A stretch of DNA of 64,000 bases from JTS-RE37 sp041743425 (GTDB taxonomy: Bacteria; Bacteroidota; Bacteroidia; Flavobacteriales; Flavobacteriaceae), in contig JBGTMS010000202.1 of the NCBI GenBank assembly GCA_041743425.1, positions 18,440 through 82,439 on the forward strand. The letters run 5' to 3'. A program made the translations under genes and the position numbers. Shown in pieces: positions 45,190-55,104 of this stretch (position 1 is the stretch's first letter; each line of letters opens with the position of its first letter). Under the pieces are notes generated by a model. It made no database searches. It saw only the letters and a list, made by a program, of their open reading frames with translations, and was not told the DNA's origin.

Positions 45190-47943
45190 TTATCTAAGCG
45201 TTATCAGGAAATTGCTGATATTCTGCCCGGCATCCAAACCCAGCTTCTTGCGCAAGCGGTAACGATGAATTTCCACTCCACGAATAGTAATGCCCATCAG
45301 GGGGGCTATTTCCTTTGATGACAGATTCATTTTAAGGTACGCACTTAGTTTTAAATCCTTTGAACTCAACCCGGGGTACCGGCTCAATAGGGTATCGAAA
45401 AAATCCTCGTGCAATTCTTTGAAATTGATTTCAAACCGATTCCAGTCTTCAGCATCATCAAATGAATTGTTCAGCTTTCTCATGAAAAGTCTATAGCGCT
45501 GTTGGTTGGGAAACCAGTCCTTATTAAGAGTAAGCAGATTCTTTAATTCTAAGAGGAGCTCATTTTTCCGCGCCACATCCATCGTGCTCCGGGCAAGCTC
45601 ATTCTGTTTCTGGCGGATCTCTTTTGCAAGCTTATCTCTTTCAATCTGAGCCAGGTGCTCATCCTGCTCATTCTGTAACCTGATAACTAGTAATTCATGC
45701 TCCTTCTTAAGCTTTCTCCGATTATACAAGCGAATCAGAAAAACACATCCGCATACCATCAATACATAAATGGCTATCATCCATAGTGAAAAATACCATG
45801 GGGCAGCAATATTAAAATTAATGATAACAGGGGACGACTTATTATTTTGCAAATTGACCGTGAACACTTCGAGACTGTATTTTCCAAATGGCAGATTCTG
45901 AAATTGCAGGTTGCCCTGATTTCGATATTCCTGTTGTTCTCTTGCACCACTCAAAGTATAGAAATATCGCGGGCTGATCTGCCTGGCTGATGACACCTCA
46001 ATCCGGATATCTCTGGAAGAACTAAAGGGGATATCAAACACAGAATCCCTTACGGAATATGACCTTTGTTCATCCCGGAAGACGCTTAATTCCGGGGTGT
46101 GCAATTGCATTTTTCCAAGCTGCTTACGGAAACTGGAAATATTCAATTTTGCAAAGCCATCAATCAGCGTAAAATAATAGATGGAGTCATTTAACTGTAC
46201 TATATTTTCAGAATCAGGAGCAAGTCTTTTCTGAAGCAGTCTGTCATCCAGCATAAAATGCCGCGATTTCAAATCGGTTTGAATGACTTCCTTTGTGCCT
46301 TCATTGTCAATAAACCAAAAGTATTCCTCGTCATAATAGAGCAACTCCTTGTTATTGTATTCCTGAAATTCATGAAATCTGTCTATTTTTCCGGGAATGG
46401 GGTCATACTTATACCAGATCCCATCACTTAGAAATACAATTTGGTTCTTGATTTTAAATAGCTTGATATTATAATGATCGGGAATTACTTCCGTTCCGAA
46501 TTCCTCAATTCTATATACAGAATCCCTCTGTTTATTTAAATGGACTCTGTAAATTCCTTTATAAGGATGTGCCACCCACATGGTCTGCAGGTCCTCGAAA
46601 CATAAATACTTTACAGGAAATGAAATTCCTCCCACGACTTTTGCCTCCCATTCTCCGCGTTCATTTCTTTTGTATTTGGCCATCCCGGTATAAGTGCCCT
46701 GAAGCATTGCAGAAGGTTCTTCAGGAATAGGCACCATCCGATAGCCTCCCGAAATATAAGTTACCGGCGATAATCGGCCTTCCTTTATTGTAAAAGTGCC
46801 TGTGTTGTGGCCACAAAAAAGATCACCGTCTACCACTTCCAGATCCCAGACGTGACCCTGGGATCCTTCCACAAAATTGAGTTGATCCCCCTGGAAGTAA
46901 TATACACCGGTATTACTCCCAAGGTATAAGGTATCAGCATGCACTGCAAGATCATAAACTGTGCCCACTACGCCTGAATTATCCGTATAGGAAGTAAGCG
47001 GGTTATTGAGCTGAACTCTGTCTATTCCGTTGTCGAGTCCGAGCCAAAGCTGGTCTTCATATTGAAGTAAAGAAAGAATCGTATTATTCTGTAATCCGGA
47101 TTCGCGGTTTAAGACCTGATAGGCATCCTTCGAAGGATCATAGAGATACATCCCGTTCTTAATGGTGCCGAAAGCAATTCTGCCATCCGACAATGGGAGT
47201 ACCTGGTTGAGCTGATGTTGCTTAAGTTCCTCATTGATAGAAGCCTCAAAAGGTTGTAACACCCCGTCCCTCAACAAGTAACAGCCATTCAGTTTGGTCC
47301 CTATCAGAAGGCCTGCCGGAATACTATCCATATCAATGACGATCTTATTATCCAGCAACTCATCGTTCCTGAGTCGGATGCAATCTGTGCCGGAAATACG
47401 GAAAAGCATTTCGTAGCCCCCCGCTACGAACACCTCGTCATTGTGAACGCTCAGATAGCTGACAACAAATGGGGTGTCTATCACCCTGATCGTATCATCT
47501 CTGTATTCATAGATCCCTGAAAATGACCTGAAAAGGATATTGTCGTTATGTGGGACTATCTGCCAGAACTCTTCATTTGTGAAAGTGTGATTTCGGATCA
47601 GGTGGGTTAAGGAGGTGTATTCAAGCTTGCCGATCGCATTTTTGACCCAATAGCCAAACTCCTCATACGATCCTGTATAAATGCGGCCTTTTACGTGCAA
47701 TACAGAACGAATGGTGGTATTATGGGGAAGCTTGTAAAGTGTCCATTTCTCGCCATTAAAGTGCAACAGGCCTTTATTATTGGCTACAAACAATTCGCCG
47801 TTTTCATCCGAGCTCAATCCCCAGTTCTTACTGGCAGCCTGGTACTCAAAAATAGGGTAATTCTGAATCGGAGGCATCAGGACCTGTCCCCTCAGAGCGA
47901 GCGACAGCCATAGGAGGATATAGAAATACTTGTTACCAATCAT
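45190..47943 (-). CDS. Beta-propeller sensor and LuxR-type transcriptional regulator of PUL 1
   Basis: 917 residues from ATG 47943 (MIGNKYFYILLWLSLALRG, a signal peptide or N-terminal anchor); the frame extends 68 codons further but with no signal-like sequence. Periplasmic two-component-regulator-type propeller repeats run through about residue 650 (NKGLLHFNGEKW, LLQYEDQLWLGLDNGIDRV), then a Y_Y_Y-like domain (about 650-720), TM segment SLWMIAIYVLMVCGCVFLI (about 730), a coiled coil and a C-terminal GerE/LuxR HTH: YPGLSSKDLKLSAYLKMNLS and ITIRGVEIHRYRLRKKLG. No kinase domain, so it acts as a one-component membrane-bound regulator. Likely controls susC. Confidence 0.9.
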   Translation of the reverse strand: MIGNKYFYILLWLSLALRGQVLMPPIQNYPIFEYQAASKNWGLSSDENGELFVANNKGLLHFNGEKWTLYKLPHNTTIRSVLHVKGRIYTGSYEEFGYWVKNAIGKLEYTSLTHLIRNHTFTNEEFWQIVPHNDNILFRSFSGIYEYRDDTIRVIDTPFVVSYLSVHNDEVFVAGGYEMLFRISGTDCIRLRNDELLDNKIVIDMDSIPAGLLIGTKLNGCYLLRDGVLQPFEASINEELKQHQLNQVLPLSDGRIAFGTIKNGMYLYDPSKDAYQVLNRESGLQNNTILSLLQYEDQLWLGLDNGIDRVQLNNPLTSYTDNSGVVGTVYDLAVHADTLYLGSNTGVYYFQGDQLNFVEGSQGHVWDLEVVDGDLFCGHNTGTFTIKEGRLSPVTYISGGYRMVPIPEEPSAMLQGTYTGMAKYKRNERGEWEAKVVGGISFPVKYLCFEDLQTMWVAHPYKGIYRVHLNKQRDSVYRIEEFGTEVIPDHYNIKLFKIKNQIVFLSDGIWYKYDPIPGKIDRFHEFQEYNNKELLYYDEEYFWFIDNEGTKEVIQTDLKSRHFMLDDRLLQKRLAPDSENIVQLNDSIYYFTLIDGFAKLNISSFRKQLGKMQLHTPELSVFRDEQRSYSVRDSVFDIPFSSSRDIRIEVSSARQISPRYFYTLSGAREQQEYRNQGNLQFQNLPFGKYSLEVFTVNLQNNKSSPVIINFNIAAPWYFSLWMIAIYVLMVCGCVFLIRLYNRRKLKKEHELLVIRLQNEQDEHLAQIERDKLAKEIRQKQNELARSTMDVARKNELLLELKNLLTLNKDWFPNQQRYRLFMRKLNNSFDDAEDWNRFEINFKELHEDFFDTLLSRYPGLSSKDLKLSAYLKMNLSSKEIAPLMGITIRGVEIHRYRLRKKLGLDAGQNISNFLITLR

Positions 47944-48206
47944 AGCGTACTGACACCTATGTAACCCGTAAGATACGAAAAACAAATACTGAGTATCATC
48001 ATCTATTGCAGGCCTGAAAGTATTCCCCGGACAAGCGACGGTAGGGAATATGATTTTACCAATAAATCTTCTTAACTTCCAGGTCCTAACGGAATTTCTT
48101 TTTTTCCAACAAGAATAATCCATGTCTTTGCAAGGATTGTTTCGCATATCCTGCCAAGGGACGAAAAGTAGGAAAACGAGGCAGGGCTGACAATTTATAT
48201 CACTAA

Positions 48207-49613
48207 ATGATCGCTAAAAAACCATTCATACACGACCAGTTTTTACTCGAAAGTAAATTCGCGGAAGAATTATACCACGATTACGCCGCCGGGATGCCAA
48301 TTATTGACTACCACAATCATTTGAGTGCCGCAGACATTGCGGACAACAGAACTTTCAGCAACATTACTCAGGCATGGATCGCAGAGGATCATTATAAATG
48401 GCGTGCCATGAGAGTGCTGGGAATTGATGAAAAATATATTACCGGAAATGCCGCAGACCGTGAGAAATTTCAGAAGTGGGCGGAAGCTGTTCCCTTTACC
48501 CTTAGAAACCCCCTTTATCATTGGACCCATCTGGAACTTGCCCGGTATTTTGATCGGTTTGAACTTCTCGATGGGAAATCAGCAGACCACATTTATCACG
48601 CGACATCCGAGCAATTGAAATCAGAGAATTTCGGTTGCCGGGACCTCCTTGGCAGGATGAATGTCGAGGTGGTCTGTACCACCGATGATCCGATCGATTC
48701 CCTTGAAAAACATCAGATGTTAGCGCAAAGCGACTCCACTACAAAGATGAGCATGTCCTTCCGTCCGGATAGGGCAATACAGATAGACCATCCCCAATTC
48801 GCCGAATATATAGAGACACTTCAAAAAGCATCAGAGGTAGAAATTGATTCCTTTCATTCCTTATGTGAGGCTCTGAGGGTACGCATGAACTATTTCAATG
48901 ACCAAGGTTGTAAATTGTCGGATCATGGTTTGAATTCTTTGTTTTGCGAACCATTTACCTCGGCTGAGGTTGAGAAGGCTTTTGAGCAAGGAAGGAACAG
49001 GAGGCCTGTAACCGCAGTTGCCGCCCAGAAATTTAAAAGTGCGTTATTACTATTTCTTGCGGAAGCCTATTGTGAGCTTGGATGGGTGCAACAATTCCAT
49101 TTAGGAGCCCTCCGAAATAATAATACCCGGATGAATGCTCTCCTGGGGGCGGATACCGGCTGGGATTCCATCGGGGATTTTCCGCAGGCCGAAAGCTTGT
49201 CACGGTTTCTTAACCAGCTGGACCAAAAAGATCGCTTAGCCAAAACCATTCTTTACAACTCCAATCCCGGGGACAATCCTGTTCTGGCGACGATGACCGG
49301 TAACTTTAATGACGGAACTGTCCGCGGAAAGGTGCAGTTTGGTTCTGGATGGTGGTTCCTGGATCAGAAAGAGGGAATGACGCAACAACTGAACACCCTA
49401 TCCAATATGGCACTGCTGAGTTGCTTTATCGGCATGATAACGGATTCAAGGAGTTTTCTTTCGTTTCCAAGGCATGAATATTTCCGGCGGGTATTGTGCA
49501 ATATCCTGGGGGAGGAGATCAAAAGGGGCGAACTGCCTTATGAAATAAATTGGATAGGAAAAATAGTGCAGGATATTTGTTATTATAATGCAAAAGAGTA
49601 CTTTAATTTTTAA
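48207..49613 (+). CDS. uxaC: Glucuronate (uronate) isomerase
   Basis: Isomerises D-glucuronate to D-fructuronate and D-galacturonate to D-tagaturonate. 468 residues, family-typical. Motifs: PIIDYHNHLSAADIADN (metal HxH), WKWRAMR-like HYKWRAMRVLGIDE, YHWTHLELARYF, VVCTTDDPIDSLEKHQ, FHLGALRNNNTRM, and PGDNPVLATMTGNF. Starts the hexuronate operon uxaC-dctP-dctQ-dctM-uxaB. No full consensus promoter was seen in the 263-bp region upstream. Confidence 0.95.
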   Translation: MIAKKPFIHDQFLLESKFAEELYHDYAAGMPIIDYHNHLSAADIADNRTFSNITQAWIAEDHYKWRAMRVLGIDEKYITGNAADREKFQKWAEAVPFTLRNPLYHWTHLELARYFDRFELLDGKSADHIYHATSEQLKSENFGCRDLLGRMNVEVVCTTDDPIDSLEKHQMLAQSDSTTKMSMSFRPDRAIQIDHPQFAEYIETLQKASEVEIDSFHSLCEALRVRMNYFNDQGCKLSDHGLNSLFCEPFTSAEVEKAFEQGRNRRPVTAVAAQKFKSALLLFLAEAYCELGWVQQFHLGALRNNNTRMNALLGADTGWDSIGDFPQAESLSRFLNQLDQKDRLAKTILYNSNPGDNPVLATMTGNFNDGTVRGKVQFGSGWWFLDQKEGMTQQLNTLSNMALLSCFIGMITDSRSFLSFPRHEYFRRVLCNILGEEIKRGELPYEINWIGKIVQDICYYNAKEYFNF

Positions 49614-49670
49614 CGTTTGGATTTCTTTCATTGGCGATTACAATCGGGCCATTCAAAATGATATACATAA

Positions 49671-50684
49671 GTGAATAACATCACATCCGGATCTGTCCAC
49701 AGAGCGAAACAGCTGATCTCATTGAGTATCTGTCTGCTCTGCCTGCTTACTCTGCCTGGTTGCGACTCAGAAGGACGGACCAGGATTCTTCGTCTGGCAC
49801 ATGGTCTGGATATCAATCATTCAGTCCATAAAGCGATGGTAAAAATGGGCGAGGATCTTTATAAAAGATCCGGCGGAGAATTACAGCTTGAAATTTATCC
49901 TAACCAGCAATTGGGTACTGAACGGGAGTGCCTGGAATTATTGCAGATTGGCAGTCTTGATATGACCAAGGTGTCCGTGGGGGTATTGGAGAATTTCGCG
50001 CCTAAAATGAAAGTCCTTGGCCTGCCCTTCCTGTTCAGAGACAGGGAGCATTCCTTTCAGGTGCTGGACGGCCCAATAGGTCAGGAACTCCTGAATGATG
50101 GTTCGAACTATTGGCTGAAAGGTTTGGGTTATTACGATGCAGGCAGCAGAAGCTTTTACACCCTTAAAACCCCGGTACATTCTCCGGAAGACTTAAAAGG
50201 ACTTAAGATTCGGGTTCAGGAAAGTGTCACCGCTGTAGAAATGATTCAGGAACTTGGGGGGTCTCCCACGCCTATTTCATGGGGGGAATTATATACTGCC
50301 CTTCAACAGGGAGTGGTTGACGGGGCGGAAAATAACCCGCCGAGCTTTTACCTGTCTCGACATTACGAGGTATGTAAGTTTTATTCCCTCGACGAACACA
50401 CAGTATTGCCTGATGTTCTCATTATCGGTAGCCAACTTTGGGATCGGTTATCCGGACAGCAGCAGGAATGGCTGGAAGGAGCTGCAAAGGAATCCGTGAA
50501 ATACCAGCGGGAACTTTGGGCAATTTCTGAATCGGAAGCACTGAAGGCTGTTCAAGAGGCAGGGGTAAAGATCCTGTACCCGGAAAAGGCACTGTTTGCG
50601 AAAAAGGTTGAAGGAATTTATGATTTATACACAAATGATCCTGAAATGAAATCCCTGATTCAGCAAATCCGTGAAACCCGTTAA
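49671..50684 (+). CDS. dctP: TRAP transporter substrate-binding lipoprotein DctP
   Basis: Binds an organic acid for the TRAP permease; given the neighbours a hexuronate is likely. 337 residues, GTG start. Lipoprotein signal ends at LTLPGCDSEGR. The DctP fold shows MVKMGEDLYKRSGGELQLEI, YPNQQLGTERECLELLQIG, GLPFLFRDREHSF, and LKGLKIRVQESVTAVEMIQE where the conserved Arg contacts the substrate carboxylate, then QQGVVDGAENNPPSF. 57 bp after uxaC. Confidence 0.93.
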   Translation: MNNITSGSVHRAKQLISLSICLLCLLTLPGCDSEGRTRILRLAHGLDINHSVHKAMVKMGEDLYKRSGGELQLEIYPNQQLGTERECLELLQIGSLDMTKVSVGVLENFAPKMKVLGLPFLFRDREHSFQVLDGPIGQELLNDGSNYWLKGLGYYDAGSRSFYTLKTPVHSPEDLKGLKIRVQESVTAVEMIQELGGSPTPISWGELYTALQQGVVDGAENNPPSFYLSRHYEVCKFYSLDEHTVLPDVLIIGSQLWDRLSGQQQEWLEGAAKESVKYQRELWAISESEALKAVQEAGVKILYPEKALFAKKVEGIYDLYTNDPEMKSLIQQIRETR

Positions 50685-50685
50685 A

Positions 50686-51144
50686 ATGGAGATGCGCACT
50701 TTTATAGACAAGCTCATTGCCAAAACGCTTATCATTATAATGGCGGTAATGGTGCTGAATGTGCTATGGCAGGTCTTTACACGCTTTGTTCTTGATGTCC
50801 CAAGTTCCTTTACCGATGAACTGGCACGTTACCTGATGATCTGGCTTGGGGTACTTGGAGCAGCTTATGTTACAGGGAAGAAAGGGCATGTGGCGATCGA
50901 TATCCTTGCCAGAAGAACTTCGCCACGCGTTCAAAAAATACTGGCAAATCTTGTAAGTTTCCTGATCATCCTCTTTGTACTGACTGCCTTTATCATTGGG
51001 GGAATTCGGCTGGTGTATATTTCCTATATTCTGGGGCAACATTCCCCGGCCCTGCGTATTCCACTTGCCGTGGTATACCTGATTCTCCCGGTTAGCGGCA
51101 TATTCATAATCTATTATAAAATAGCCGACTTAATAAAGAACTGA
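50686..51144 (+). CDS. dctQ: TRAP transporter small permease DctQ
   Basis: Four-helix small membrane subunit. About 152 residues from ATG 50686, immediately after the dctP stop; a GTG at 50671 would overlap dctP by 14 bp. The DctQ signature SSFTDELARYLMIWLGVLGA is present, and the hydrophobic segments lie at residues about 10-30, 48-66, 85-108 and 125-148. Works with the 431-residue DctM. Confidence 0.9.
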   Translation: MEMRTFIDKLIAKTLIIIMAVMVLNVLWQVFTRFVLDVPSSFTDELARYLMIWLGVLGAAYVTGKKGHVAIDILARRTSPRVQKILANLVSFLIILFVLTAFIIGGIRLVYISYILGQHSPALRIPLAVVYLILPVSGIFIIYYKIADLIKN

Positions 51145-51148
51145 AATC

Positions 51149-52444
51149 TTGGAACACATTCCCGTACTAATTCTCATCCTCAGTTTTATCAGCCTATTGG
51201 CCATAGGGACCCCGGTGGCATGGAGCATCGCGATCTCGGCAGTGCTCACTATGCTGGCCAGTATCCCTGCCCTGCCGGCATTTACAACTGTTTCACAAAG
51301 AATGGCGACGGGATTGGATAGTTTTGCGCTTTTGGCAATACCTTTTTTTATATTGTCCGGGGAGCTAATGAACAAAGGTGGCATTGCTCAACGGCTGATC
51401 GCCTTCGCCAAGACCCTTGTAGGTGCCCTGCCTGGCGGTCTTGCACTTATTAATATAATCGCCGCGATGCTGATGGGGGCTATTGCAGGTTCTGCCATGG
51501 CTTCCGCCTCAGCAATGGGCAGTATTTTGGGGCCCGAGATGGAGAAGGAAGGTTATTCCCGGGAATTCGGCGCCGCGGTTAATATTACCTCGGCCACTAC
51601 CGGCCTGGTCATACCTCCCAGTAACGTACTAATAGTTTATTCCCTTGCAAGTGGCGGGGCTTCTATCGCGGCATTATTTCTGGCAGGATATATTCCGGGA
51701 ATACTTACCGGGCTGCTTTTGATGATAGTAGCATCTCTATGGGCAAGGAAAAAAGGATACAGCAGGGGGAAGCCAAGCAGTTTTAAACAGATCCGCAGCA
51801 CATTTTTGGATGCATTTCCAAGTTTGTTAATGCTTGTGGTGGTTATTGGAGGCATTGTGGCTGGTATTTTTACAGCCACGGAGGCTTCGGCGATCGCAGT
51901 GCTATACAGCCTCATTTTGGGCTTTGTGTACAGGGAAATCTCCTTTGAGAAATTACCACAGATATTGCTTGATTCTTCGGCGACCACAGCGGTTGTAATG
52001 CTCCTGATCGGAGCGTCAATGAGCATGTCATGGGTGTTGTCTTATGAGAATATTCCGCAGGATATAAGCGAAGCCTTACTGACTATTAGTGATAATAAAA
52101 TAGTCATTCTATTAATTATCAATTTATTACTTTTACTTGTAGGGGTTTTTATGGATATGACACCTGCAGTGTTGATATTCACCCCCATTTTTCTGCCTGT
52201 CGTTACAAAGTTGGGGCTGGATCCCGTACACTTCGGGATCATTATGGTCCTCAATTTATGCATAGGGCTCTGCACCCCACCCGTAGGATCGGTACTTTTC
52301 GTAGGCGTCGGGATTGCGAAAACGACTATTGAAAAGGTATTCCGGCCCTTGTTGCCCTTATTTGCGGCCATGATCCTTGCGTTATTTCTGGTTACCTATT
52401 TTCCCCAACTGAGTCTTTGGTTACCCGGACTCTTTGGATTATGA
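51149..52444 (+). CDS. dctM: TRAP transporter large permease DctM
   Basis: Twelve-helix sodium-coupled permease of the TRAP system. 431 residues, TTG start at 51149, 4 bp after dctQ. Motifs: AIPFFILSGELMNKGGIAQR, GALPGGLALINIIAAMLMGA, GSILGPEMEKEGY, TSATTGLVIPPSNVLIVYS (cation/substrate hairpin) and a second pseudo-repeat around VFMDMTPAVLIFTPIFLP and LCIGLCTPPVG. The uxaB ATG overlaps the stop (ATGA). Confidence 0.95.
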   Translation: MEHIPVLILILSFISLLAIGTPVAWSIAISAVLTMLASIPALPAFTTVSQRMATGLDSFALLAIPFFILSGELMNKGGIAQRLIAFAKTLVGALPGGLALINIIAAMLMGAIAGSAMASASAMGSILGPEMEKEGYSREFGAAVNITSATTGLVIPPSNVLIVYSLASGGASIAALFLAGYIPGILTGLLLMIVASLWARKKGYSRGKPSSFKQIRSTFLDAFPSLLMLVVVIGGIVAGIFTATEASAIAVLYSLILGFVYREISFEKLPQILLDSSATTAVVMLLIGASMSMSWVLSYENIPQDISEALLTISDNKIVILLIINLLLLLVGVFMDMTPAVLIFTPIFLPVVTKLGLDPVHFGIIMVLNLCIGLCTPPVGSVLFVGVGIAKTTIEKVFRPLLPLFAAMILALFLVTYFPQLSLWLPGLFGL

Positions 52445-53916
52445 GCAGGTCCCCCCAACTCCCTCCGGTTCCCCTTAACCGCGGCACTAGTGGCAGGCCC
52501 AAGCGGTATCCTCTGAGGATACTGCAGTTTGGAGGAGGGAATTTTTTAAGGGCCTTCGCGGACTGGATGGTGGATATTTTAAATCAGGACACGAGCTTTG
52601 GCGGGGGTGTAGTTATAGTCAAGCCTACGGCTGTCGGGAATTACCAAAATCTTGTGAATCAGGAAGGACTATTTACTGTTATCCTGGAGGGTATGAAAAA
52701 TGGAAAGCCGACCAGGGAAACACGCTTAATTTCCTGTGTTCAGGAGATCGTTGAACCAGAAAAAAACTGGCAGGAATTTCTCGCCTTCGCAGAAAATGAA
52801 ACACTTCGTTTCATTATCTCCAATACTACGGAATCCGGCATTGTTTATGTTCCGGAAGAATTCGGGAAGGACCGATCACCAATTCACTTTCCTGCGAAAC
52901 TGACCCGATGGCTCCATCACAGATTTCTCCATTTTAAAGGTGATCCGAACAAGGGTTGTGTCCTCCTGCCATGTGAACTTATTGAGAACAACGGAGAAGC
53001 CCTCAGGACGGCCATCCTGCAGTACGCTTCCTTATGGGGATTGGATGCCGGGTTTCATAGCTGGGTCATGAAGGCAAATCATTTCTGCTCAACCCTTGTT
53101 GACCGGATAGTTTCTGGCTATCCTGAAAAAAAGGCACTGGAATTGGAATCGGAACTGACCTATAAGGATTCACTTATGGTAGCAGGCGAGTATTACCACC
53201 ATTGGGTCATTCAGGTTGATAAGCATATTCAATCGCAACTTCCATTTCATACGACCGGACTAAATATAACCTATGCCGAAGACCTTGCGCCATCAAGAAA
53301 ATTAAAGGTGCGGATCCTTAATGGCGCTCATACCCTTATGGTCCCTTTAGGCCTGCTTTTTGGGGTGGAAACGGTGGGCGAGGCAATGGAGCATCCATTT
53401 ATTGGACCTTTTATCCGTGATGCAATCCGCCACGAGATCATCCCCGCCCTGGGCGGAGACAAACAAACTGCTAAAGCGTATGCCTCCGATGTTTTTGAAA
53501 GATTCAGAAATCCATTTATTCGCCATCGCCTGTCTGATATCGCCCTGAACTCAGTTAAGAAGTTTCAGGTTCGCATACTTCCCGGAATCATCGATTATCA
53601 TTCATTAAATCAATCCGGCCCGACCCGGCTGATATTTTGTCTGGCCTGCCTTCTCCGGCTCTATAAAGGAATATGGCGGGGGCAGATTCTTCCCTTAAAG
53701 GATGATCCGGAAATCCTTGCGGAAATGGCCGGGTTGTGGAAGGATGGTGACCCTGAACTGTTGGTCCGCCATGTGTTTCAATATTCAGATCACTGGCAAA
53801 TGTCACCATCAAATTACCCCGGACTTGAAAGTGAAACTCTCAAAGCCCTTGAATGCCTTGATCACCATGACGTGGCAGAAGGGTTTGACAAATATCTCCA
53901 AAGGCGGCATGAATGA
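52441..53916 (+). CDS. uxaB: Tagaturonate (altronate) reductase UxaB
   Basis: NADH-dependent reduction of tagaturonate to altronate, polyol-specific long-chain dehydrogenase family. 491 residues from ATG 52441, which overlaps the dctM stop by 4 bp; the frame opens 8 codons earlier. Rossmann motif RILQFGGGNFLRAFADWMVD, KPTAVGNYQNLVNQEGLFTV, FIISNTTESGIVYVPE, and the catalytic-Lys signature LKVRILNGAHTLM. Downstream steps (altronate dehydratase, KDG kinase and aldolase) are not in the window. Convergent with the kinase gene. Confidence 0.9.
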   Translation: MSRSPQLPPVPLNRGTSGRPKRYPLRILQFGGGNFLRAFADWMVDILNQDTSFGGGVVIVKPTAVGNYQNLVNQEGLFTVILEGMKNGKPTRETRLISCVQEIVEPEKNWQEFLAFAENETLRFIISNTTESGIVYVPEEFGKDRSPIHFPAKLTRWLHHRFLHFKGDPNKGCVLLPCELIENNGEALRTAILQYASLWGLDAGFHSWVMKANHFCSTLVDRIVSGYPEKKALELESELTYKDSLMVAGEYYHHWVIQVDKHIQSQLPFHTTGLNITYAEDLAPSRKLKVRILNGAHTLMVPLGLLFGVETVGEAMEHPFIGPFIRDAIRHEIIPALGGDKQTAKAYASDVFERFRNPFIRHRLSDIALNSVKKFQVRILPGIIDYHSLNQSGPTRLIFCLACLLRLYKGIWRGQILPLKDDPEILAEMAGLWKDGDPELLVRHVFQYSDHWQMSPSNYPGLESETLKALECLDHHDVAEGFDKYLQRRHE

Positions 53917-53985
53917 CAATTTATCTCAGAATTCTCTGCCGCACACAACCGGAAGCGGATATGGCAGGTTGCGTTTCAAAGGGGT

Positions 53986-55104
53986 TCAAATGGCCACTTC
54001 CTGCAGTTCAAACCGCAGCGGAATTACAGTTTTGACCACCACATGATCAGTCTGTGTCTCGTTGTAGATAAGGAAGGAGTGCCCATGGGGATAGAGGATG
54101 GCAAGACGTTCCCTTAAATTCCTCAGCCCCCTGCTTTCAGCAGGTACGGTTTTATTAGGGTCGAATGGTTGTCCATTATTCCTTACCAGAACAGCAAGCT
54201 GATCGCCCGTGGCCGAGATCTCTATTCGAATGGTTATTTGTTTATGAACCTTTGAAAGGCCGTGTTTAATAGCATTTTCTATCAGAGGCTGAACAAACAG
54301 GCTCGGAACAAGCGCATTCAAAAGACCTGCTTCCACATTAAACTCCACCCTCAGTTTATTCTGATATTTGAGTTTCATCAGATTTGTATACTTTCCGGAT
54401 ATGTCCATCTCCCGTTCAAGAGGAATAACCTTTTCCTCACTAAAATTGAGAAGTTCCCTAATCAGATCGCTTAAATCGACCAATGCGGTTTGGGCCTTGT
54501 CGGGTTCTTCCTTAATAATGGCCGAAATATTGTTCAGGGCGTTAAAGAAGAAGTGTGGTTGCAGTTGACTGGTAAGCAGTTTAAGCCGTGAATTCAACAG
54601 TTCATTCTTCAGCAACGCCTGTTGATTCTTGGCATCCTTGTCTTTATAAAAATAGTAATAGGTATAGATAATACCTGTAAGTCCCATATAGATTAAAATG
54701 TTCGCGTCTGAAGAACTGATCATGGCCGTCATAATCTTACCATAGTCTATTTCTTCCGGTTTCATATATCCCAATACCACATCAAGTCCATATCCGATAC
54801 CGTATATAAAGAACATGAGTATAATGGAAGAGATCAAATGAATCAGTATCACTTTCCACCAGGCCACACGTTTTTCAAAAAAATGTTTGGTAGTGACGGC
54901 GATGAATGACATGAAAATCGTTACCAGTAACCAGTCTACAATGCTGAGACGAAGTGAGTCGGCAATTGTGCTATTCATGTCCCAGTTTACATACAACTTA
55001 AAATACAGGAATTTAAGAAACAGCACTATTTCGATAAAGAAGTAGGCGATTGCAAGGATAGCCAGCAGTTTGTAATCAAATTTATTCTTCAGTGATCTGA
55101 TCAT
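53986..55104 (-). CDS. LytS-type sensor histidine kinase
   Basis: 372 residues. Four N-terminal membrane helices (about 11-35, 53-73, 84-108, 133-153) with no large extracellular domain, then the His_kinase domain with phospho-acceptor His184 in SQLQPHFFFNALNNI and ATPase domain N-box PLIENAIKHGLSK and ESRGLRNLRERLAILY. Partner of the LytTR regulator: start ATG 55104 overlaps that gene's stop by 4 bp. Ligand unknown; it could sense membrane or a small molecule. Confidence 0.93.
   Translation of the reverse strand: MIRSLKNKFDYKLLAILAIAYFFIEIVLFLKFLYFKLYVNWDMNSTIADSLRLSIVDWLLVTIFMSFIAVTTKHFFEKRVAWWKVILIHLISSIILMFFIYGIGYGLDVVLGYMKPEEIDYGKIMTAMISSSDANILIYMGLTGIIYTYYYFYKDKDAKNQQALLKNELLNSRLKLLTSQLQPHFFFNALNNISAIIKEEPDKAQTALVDLSDLIRELLNFSEEKVIPLEREMDISGKYTNLMKLKYQNKLRVEFNVEAGLLNALVPSLFVQPLIENAIKHGLSKVHKQITIRIEISATGDQLAVLVRNNGQPFDPNKTVPAESRGLRNLRERLAILYPHGHSFLIYNETQTDHVVVKTVIPLRFELQEVAI

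Noticed and set aside
47944..48147. 68-codon N-terminal extension of the PUL 1 regulator
   Set aside because: No signal or domain, while MIGNKYFYILLWLSLAL at 47943 is a proper export signal.
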